Positions 8,301 through 11,138 of a stretch of DNA of 11,138 nucleotides are shown here, in pieces (the stretch's first letter is position 1; each line of letters opens with the position of its first letter). The stretch is from Saccoglossus kowalevskii (taxonomy: Eukaryota > Hemichordata > Enteropneusta > Harrimaniidae): NCBI RefSeq assembly GCF_000003605.2, contig NW_003112972.1:69177-80314 (forward strand), in the 5' to 3' direction. The notes under the pieces were generated by a model. The model searched no databases and had not been told where the DNA came from. It saw only the letters and a list, made by a program, of their open reading frames with translations. The translations under genes and the position numbers were made by a program.

Positions 8301-9333
8301 TTTGTGGAGTAACCCTTACTATGTTATCAATGAGCAAAACAATTAAATCGTAGTTTACTATTGCTTGACAAATAGTGCGTTAACCTTAACATGAATACGC
8401 CACTAATCGATATTATTAATATTACATATGTGAGGGGTCCCAAATACAGTAAATCGTCGCTGTGTAGAGCGTTGACGGGATATAATGTTATTTTCAAAGG
8501 AAGTGCCCGTGACAGGTAGTTTGCATGATAGAAGGTACGACCTTATTGGTTTTTATATAGACGTGTTTGTGATATTGCTATTCATTGTCCGGTGTCTGCG
8601 CGTCTAGCATTTGTATTTGTTATATGCTATCGTCTCGGCCAGACGTACAATGGTCGGAAGACGGTAAAACTAGTGTCGTAATAAATAACAATTGATGTAC
8701 ACGGCGATTTTCAGACACTCGAAGCGACAATGGCTTTATGTGGTCATCGCGGAGTGTGTAAGCATGGTTTGTTGTTTCGATTTAAATGCCAACGCATGGC
8801 GTCAACGCCACATCGCACATTGAGATTTTTCGAAGCCTTACCTGCCCGCTTTGATCCCCGCTCGTCTGTGCGGTTTGTCTTCGTCTTCTGGTGTTATACG
8901 GAGGAGAGTTTGTGTTATTATTAGTTCCGCCGTGGTTGCCCAGATCCTCGTCAAGCGCCGTATCGTTGAGTGTTTGGTTGAGATTTTGAGTCGGTGGAGA
9001 TGATTGGGGTTCTTGATTGAAATCAATCGCAGACTGTCGTATGGGGTTCTGATTACACACAGTGACCGCTGGGAATGTTAGCTCCCTGCTGAAGGATATG
9101 TTCAATTTCACATTCACGGGCCTGTCAATGAAACGAACAAGCTGGTCAGAAAACTGCCATAAAAACATCCCTACAGCGACCATAAAAAGTACTGACCAAA
9201 AAAGTCGTCGCGGCAGGGACTCGGCACGGGCAGCGTTAGGAATACCGTGTGCGGTAGAGTTGTTGACCATTCGCCCGAATAGCTTTCGAAGGGCAACTTG
9301 TTTCGATTCGCGGCGCAATGAAACGTTCTCCAT
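1270..9333 (-). CDS. DEG/ENaC-family sodium channel subunit, nine exons, 3'-partial
   Basis: The spliced product is a subunit of a trimeric, usually amiloride-sensitive Na+ channel of the DEG/ENaC family (Pfam ASC). It would sit in the plasma membrane with both ends in the cytosol and a large cysteine-rich extracellular domain. Joining the nine minus-strand exons gives 1394 nt (464 codons plus two bases), and all eight internal junctions agree in phase. Landmarks by residue: HG 29-30, TM1 about 44-65, FPAVTVCNQNP 87-97, RRRR 149-152, CTWQGEQC 215-222, GNCFTIN 236-242, PEDNGF 297-302 with APG 305-307, thumb cysteines between 329 and 415, and SSAMWPA 425-431. The family is usually 500-650 residues, so roughly 80-100 residues including TM2 are missing, probably left of the window. 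The subfamily (ASIC, ENaC, degenerin, peptide-gated) cannot be set from these motifs. The family call rests on family-wide motifs in the right order, and the exon model on splice sites read by eye. Confidence 0.95.
1513..1570 (-). CDS. DEG/ENaC exon 8: S..MWPA motif
   Basis: At 58 nt this is the smallest exon. It completes Ser416 and encodes residues 417-435, ending in SSAMWPANSYK. The Ser-x-x-x-Trp-Pro motif is family-wide and lies on the strand that follows the thumb. The acceptor TTGTTTTATTTCAG is strong; the donor AAG|GTGTGA is weaker and phase 0. In the other reading frames this stretch reads as unrelated peptide or stops, so only the frame predicted from exon 7's phase gives the motif. 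That is good evidence for the whole model. Confidence 0.92.
1571..2359 (-). other. Intron 7 of the DEG/ENaC gene (phase 2, 789 bp)
   Basis: Runs from CTC|GTAAGT to TTTATTTCAG. It includes an open minus frame of 125 codons (1968-1591) with no family motif. Exons 7 and 8 join directly to give QACSDVGF, so no further exon is required here. Confidence 0.78.
2360..2432 (-). CDS. DEG/ENaC exon 7: thumb end, ECDCPQAC motif
   Basis: This short exon is 73 nt. It completes Met392, encodes residues 393-415 and ends with two bases of Ser416. It carries YCKALVEYDY and then ECDCPQAC (408-415), the conserved cysteine pair that closes the thumb disulfide ladder before the wrist region. The acceptor is ACACGCAG and the donor CTC|GTAAGT in phase 2. 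The acceptor is not strongly pyrimidine-rich, but it is the only one that keeps phase with exon 6. Confidence 0.92.
2557..2674 (-). CDS. DEG/ENaC exon 6: cysteine-rich thumb, CGCADPLYP
   Basis: This exon is 118 nt and encodes residues 353-391 plus the first base of Met392. It begins ACMKACYQSEVI and continues into NCGCADPLYPFP. This is the most recognisable thumb signature of the family: C-x3-C, about eight residues, then C-x-C followed by an Asp-Pro and aromatic-Pro. Cysteines fall at 354, 358, 367, 369 and 384. NST at 388 is a candidate glycosylation site. The acceptor is CACTCGTAG (phase 0) and the donor CAAA|GTAAGT (phase 1). Confidence 0.95.
2675..2962 (-). other. Intron 5, GC-AG type (phase 0, 288 bp)
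   Basis: The donor reads CAG|GCAAGT and the acceptor CACTCGTAG. The two flanking exons join in frame to give YSVQACMKAC, as the family expects. Nothing else is visible inside. Confidence 0.88.
2963..3070 (-). CDS. DEG/ENaC exon 5: first thumb cysteine, GC splice donor
   Basis: This exon is exactly 36 codons (residues 317-352) and phase 0 at both ends. The acceptor is TTGTTTCGTTTAG. The segment DPYSDC (324-329) is the family's conserved proline/tyrosine-Ser-x-Cys that begins the disulfide-rich thumb. An acidic stretch (EEGDSD, 331-336) and a Tyr-rich tail follow. The exon ends in GTACAG followed by GCAAGT, so the intron starts with GC instead of GT. The rest of the donor fits the strong consensus seen at genuine GC-AG introns, and no alternative GT nearby keeps the frame. 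Being a multiple of three, the exon could be skipped in frame, at the cost of a thumb cysteine. Confidence 0.93.
3071..3510 (-). other. Intron 4 of the DEG/ENaC gene (phase 0, 440 bp)
   Basis: GT-AG intron from GTACGT to CGTTTAG. It contains one copy of the interspersed GTTGTAT repeat (3216-3275) followed by low-complexity AT-rich sequence. I see no exon in it. Confidence 0.75.
3216..3275 (+). repeat. Interspersed GTTGTAT repeat, copy B
   Basis: Reads CACACACGCGTTGTATATAT, then TATGGGGTCTATAT. Lies in intron 4. The start is well conserved and the rest is weaker. Confidence 0.5.
3511..3674 (-). CDS. DEG/ENaC exon 4: palm strands and PEDNGF...PG motif
   Basis: This exon is 164 nt and encodes residues 263-316 after completing Gly262. 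The acceptor is ATTCAAAG, chosen over the nearby CTCAG because only it keeps phase 1 and yields GLSLQL. The donor is AAG|GTACGT, phase 0. It encodes the strand LSLQLFIEQDEY, then IVIHDQ (286-291), then PFPEDNGF (295-302) and IAPG (304-307), matching the conserved block in which a proline and a glycine flank a short turn before the strand TSIGIRK leads to the thumb. Positions and spacing fit the extracellular domain of ASIC-type channels. Confidence 0.95.
4120..4845. repeat. Diverged tandem repeat with ATGCAAAT octamers
   Basis: Around six degenerate copies of a unit of roughly 110-145 bp lie head to tail. Shared blocks are TAATTAGTATGCAAATTAGG followed by TAATTAATATGCA (near 4486, 4597, 4741, weaker at 4371), CAGGTCTGCGCATTATCCCA (near 4205, 4535, 4645, 4780) and GTACCAAGTTTCATTGAAAT (near 4315, 4420, 4563, 4817). 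The unit length varies through small insertions and deletions, so the array is old. No transposon ends are obvious. Confidence 0.75.
5283..5364. repeat. (AATA)n microsatellite, about 20 units
   Basis: An uninterrupted tetranucleotide run of about 82 bp in intron 3. Such a pure run is probably length-polymorphic. Confidence 0.97.
5654..5667. repeat. G14 homopolymer flanked by TGATATC repeats
   Basis: Fourteen consecutive G on the plus strand (C in the gene's transcript), with TGATATC just before and just after. It lies about 50 bases inside intron 3 from the exon 3 donor. Its exact length is vulnerable to sequencing error. Confidence 0.9.
5719..5828 (-). CDS. DEG/ENaC exon 3: palm motif GNCFTIN
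   Basis: This exon is 110 nt and encodes the end of Ser225 through residue 261 plus the first base of Gly262. The acceptor is a pyrimidine-rich CTCTGTTTCAG and the donor ACG|GTAAGT. It carries GNCFTIN at 236-242, the family hallmark at the start of a palm strand, where most relatives have FTFN; Ile replaces Phe here. NFT at 226 is a candidate glycosylation site. The exon ends in SGPIY, and the split glycine codon joins it to GLSLQL at the start of the next exon, a junction that reproduces the family's conserved Gly-Leu-Ser/Thr-Leu strand. Confidence 0.95.
5957..6022 (+). repeat. Interspersed GTTGTAT repeat, copy C
   Basis: Reads ACACGCGTTGTATAAATC, then GCGTGGGACCCATATCGA and GACGCGATGCGACCACT. 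Lies in intron 2, some 40 bases past the exon 2 donor. It aligns with copy D over about 60 bases with one three-base gap. Confidence 0.6.
6064..6245 (-). CDS. DEG/ENaC exon 2: finger domain with CTWQGEQC element
   Basis: This exon encodes residues 165-224 plus two bases of Ser225, 182 nt in all. It opens in phase 0 with GAA after an acceptor formed by TTCATTCAG, and closes at GCATC|GTAAGT in phase 2. The first third is a Pro/Gly/Asp-rich linker. Then comes a predicted helical stretch (about 185-200), a GHQADMF motif (205-211) and NCTWQGEQC (214-222), the family's conserved spaced cysteine pair just before the palm. N214 in NCT is a further glycosylation candidate. Without this exon, exon 1 joined directly to the next exon would hit a TAA at once, so it is needed for the reading frame. 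It contains no long open frame starting with ATG and is easily missed by ORF calling. Confidence 0.93.
6247..6270. repeat. (TGAA)6 microsatellite overlapping the exon 2 acceptor
   Basis: Six perfect TGAA units on the plus strand, read as (TTCA)6 in the transcript. The last unit supplies the TTCAG of the exon 2 3' splice site and the others serve as its pyrimidine-rich tract. Confidence 0.95.
6366..6470. repeat. Local direct and inverted copies of AATCAGTGAAAATAAAAT
   Basis: Two 22-base copies at 6383-6404 and 6449-6470 differ at one base. An inverted copy of TCAGTGAAAA lies at 6366-6375, nine bases from its partner at 6385-6394. This may be a small remnant of a repeat family. No ends or target duplication are clear. 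Confidence 0.7.
8842..9333 (-). CDS. DEG/ENaC exon 1: N-terminus, HG motif, TM1, finger start
   Basis: This exon encodes residues 1-164. The ATG at 9333 is the first in-frame ATG after a TAG about 36 bases upstream, and it leaves 28 residues before the His-Gly gating motif (29-30), normal for the family. TM1 spans about residues 44-65, a hydrophobic stretch ending in a Trp-Gln. The family signature FPAVTVCNQNP follows at 87-97. Residues 98-164 form a polar Q/N/S/P/T-rich segment with candidate N-glycosylation sites at 119 (NQT), 123 (NDT) and 139 (NNT), plus one at 78 (NIS). A run of four arginines lies at 149-152. The donor is CAG|GTAAGG, a near-perfect match, and leaves phase 0. Reading on past it soon loses similarity and stops, which supports the splice. 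A TTG nine bases upstream could also be read as a start, but ATG is preferred. Confidence 0.96.
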
Positions 9334-9655
9334 GCCTGCCAAGTAAAAGTCATTCGTCGGATACTCCTAAATTATAAATGTTGTTGTGTGTTATTATGAC
9401 GTCTCACGCTGTCATCCCAGAACGCGATCTGTCATCGCTGTCCATACAACTGTGTCATTCTATTCACAGTCACGGTAGTTCTATAGAAAGTCACCACAAT
9501 AGTTTCCCTAATTCACGTCCACGTCTTCACTGATTAAACAAAGCAGTCGACAACTTCCGAGATATCGCCTTCCCGCACAATCGAGTACAATCAGTGGCAG
9601 TCTGAGCTTTCAGACGTGGCATGGTATTGTCTGCGCACGCATCCGATTCAGACGG
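9334..9655 (-). other. Predicted 5' leader or first non-coding exon region
   Basis: This stretch between the TATA box and the channel ATG holds several ATGs in short frames. An acceptor-like ATTTATAATTTAG ends at 9367, and from 9366 the frame stays open into the ATG at 9333. The leader could therefore be contiguous, or the channel exon could begin at 9366 after a leader intron. I see no decisive donor. Confidence 0.4.
9527..9622 (-). other. Upstream ORF in the 5' leader, 31 codons
   Basis: If transcription begins near 9632, the first ATG met is at 9622, only about 10 bases into the message. It has A at -3 (ACCATGC) and opens a 31-codon frame ending in TGA at 9527. The peptide (starts MPRLKAQTAT) resembles nothing I know. 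It ends about 190 bases before the channel ATG. Further short ATG-to-stop frames follow. Such leaders often lower translation of the main frame, unless they are removed by splicing to the acceptor-like TTTATAATTTAG at 9367. Confidence 0.35.
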
Positions 9656-9663
9656 TATTTATA
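9656..9663 (-). promoter_or_regulatory. TATA box of the DEG/ENaC gene
   Basis: On the minus strand the eight bases read TATAAATA, a full match to the TATAWAWR consensus. About 31 bases downstream, at about 9632, an A in CGCAGA fits the BBCABW initiator pattern. The box lies about 320 bases before the predicted ATG. Its position in front of exon 1, and in the gene's direction, makes it the best core-promoter candidate. The predicted start site is inference. Confidence 0.55.
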
Positions 9664-9699
9664 AATTGGAGGCCGATGCGCCAACATTACATAACCAAT

Positions 9700-11138
9700 A
9701 ATGTACATTTCACCTCCAAATAAATCGTGCATGGAACCAGTAAGTTCAATTTGAATGCTGAACGACTTGTTACAGAATTATTGACTAAACATACAATAGT
9801 TCTGGATTAACCAAATCATTTTTTGGGGGGACATGGATCTTAAAAAAACTGTTTCCCAAACAAGGTTCTATGTTTTAGATTGTGATTCATTTTGAAATTA
9901 TATCTCTTCTCACAGATTCGTAGGAAACATAAACAAACAAAACTACGCAAGTGCACCTGTTATGCTGCTGAAACAACGTTCCATAGCCTAAAACGCGCAA
10001 AAAATGACTAAAAATTTATCACATTTCCTTGTCAAATAACACTGCTGGGAAAGTAATATTTATTTTGAACGGGCTGGTAATTCATTAGTTATATTTACTA
10101 TAAATAGTTATTGCTCATCATGATGGCGCAACAAGTTGGCAGGCCAATGGCACGCTAGGCGCCGGCTACGAACACCTTGACGATGCTAACTAATATCACA
10201 GTGGACACAAGATTGTATGGTAGATACACATTAATACCCGTGTCAGTTGTGATCACATAACAGCTAATGAGTGTATACTGACGGTATAGACATAGTTTTA
10301 GCAACTAGTTGGATACTGCAAGTGTGGCAGCTCGTTTCAGATCATTTCTACACGGTAAAATAGTGACTGTAACTGTGTAACTTAAGAATACGTGTATTTC
10401 AAGTCTATCTTTTAACACACGAATGACGTCGTTGTTCAGCACGTTTACGCAAAATTGGCCCGATGACAACACCACGTGATCAAATTTTCAACATAATGAA
10501 ATTGCGTGCAGTGGGATTTGGTATATGATAATCGTTTCTGTGTAAACTTCAACGTTCAACCCTTCGGTGCTGTACTCACTATTACAATGACATGCCAAGG
10601 TCATTACTTAGATATGAATTATCGACCAACATAATTATATATATTCTCTCACCAATTGGCGCACCAGGAATAGGATAAAAAGATTGGTTTCATAAATAAT
10701 TAAAGCATTATAGGGTTTTAATTTATTATAAGCAATGTACAAGCATTTGATGTGTGTTGTATACGTTGCATGAGACCCATGTTGATTACGACGCCACGTG
10801 ACGACTGCAACGTTTCAATTACTAGTATACATCTCTATAGTGCATTTGGTTTTTTTATTGAAGATTCTGACGTACATTCTCATTTCAATACTGAGGGCGC
10901 TGTCTAAACATTAACAAGCGACTGAAACGTATTCAGATATACTAGTATGTTACAGTTGTGCATGTAAAGTGGCGTCTCTGATCAATACTTTACTGTGCAC
11001 GCCCCTCTGTATGCATATGTCATGTGCATGCCATAATATCTTGCGCAGATAAATCACACACAACATGGATTTCAGCACGGAAAAAACTATTATAGTAATG
11101 TTATTACCAATATAATATTATTGAACGCAGGGCAACAC
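9700..11138. other. Upstream flank without recognisable genes
   Basis: There is no convincing coding region on either strand and no RNA gene that I recognise. The stretch is AT-rich. It contains one copy of the interspersed GTTGTAT repeat (10751-10811), and otherwise I see nothing with a clear function. A CCAAT pentamer at about 9690 (aaccaataat) lies just beyond the TATA box and could belong to the promoter. Confidence 0.6.
10751..10811 (+). repeat. Interspersed GTTGTAT repeat, copy D
   Basis: Reads TGTGTGTTGTATACGTTGCA, then TGAGACCCATGTTGATTACG and ACGCCACGTGACGACT. Lies in the upstream flank outside the gene, so the family is dispersed and not a within-gene duplication. Confidence 0.6.

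Larger units (their letters stand above)
6246..8841 (-). other. Intron 1 of the DEG/ENaC gene (phase 0, 2596 bp)
   Basis: This is the largest intron, between TM1/finger exon 1 and exon 2. It contains the (TGAA)6 microsatellite at its 3' end and a local family of AATCAGTGAAAATAAAAT repeats at 6366-6470. The short open frames inside show no channel motif, no family signature and no matching phase. No internal exon is needed, because exon 1 and exon 2 join cleanly. Confidence 0.8.

Noticed and set aside
8228-8340. Possible 80-bp tandem duplication (TTACCCCTTATAGTGTTACC and GTAACCCTTACTATGTTATC).
   Set aside because: Similarity is confined to about 20 AT-rich bases and does not extend, so chance is likely.
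9062-9346. 94-codon plus-strand open frame opposite exon 1.
   Set aside because: It is an antisense shadow of the strongly supported channel exon and shows no domain of its own.
1-11138. CRISPR arrays, bacterial operons, rRNA and tRNA genes.
   Set aside because: No regularly spaced identical repeats, no Shine-Dalgarno-led gene clusters and no tRNA cloverleaf were seen. The exon-intron structure marks the DNA as eukaryotic.

Overview
The window looks like animal (metazoan) nuclear DNA. It is AT-rich and mostly non-coding, with short exons separated by GT-AG introns, microsatellites and copies of small non-autonomous repeats. It carries one recognisable gene, on the minus strand: a member of the DEG/ENaC (amiloride-sensitive/acid-sensing type) sodium-channel family. 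The lineage cannot be fixed from sequence alone. Intron density and repeat style fit a marine invertebrate such as amphioxus, a hemichordate or a mollusc, and this is a low-confidence inference.

The gene could be rebuilt as nine consecutive coding exons running right to left: 9333-8842, 6245-6064, 5828-5719, 3674-3511, 3070-2963, 2674-2557, 2432-2360, 1570-1513 and 1358-1270. Every intron phase matches across its junction (0, 2, 1, 0, 0, 1, 2, 0, then an open phase 2). The joined frame gives 464 codons plus two bases, without a stop. In order it carries the cytosolic His-Gly motif, TM1, the post-TM1 FPAVTVCN motif, a long glycosylatable finger segment with a four-arginine site, the CTWQGEQC element, the palm GNCFTIN motif, the PEDNGF...PG motif, the cysteine-rich thumb and the S..MWP motif. 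The second membrane segment and the C-terminus were not found and probably lie beyond position 1, so the gene is 3'-partial here.

Upstream of exon 1 (9334-9670) is a plausible core promoter: a consensus TATAAATA box, an initiator-like CA about 31 bases downstream, and a 5' leader with a 31-codon upstream ORF. From 9700 to 11138 I see no gene.

The introns hold the remaining structure: a 168-bp inverted-repeat MITE with TTAA at both ends, 24 bases past exon 9; a diverged tandem repeat carrying ATGCAAAT octamers (about 4120-4845); an (AATA)n run of about 82 bp; a G14 tract; a (TGAA)6 microsatellite that serves as the pyrimidine tract of the exon 2 acceptor; and four copies of a roughly 60-70 bp interspersed repeat. 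Intron 5 has a GC donor instead of GT.
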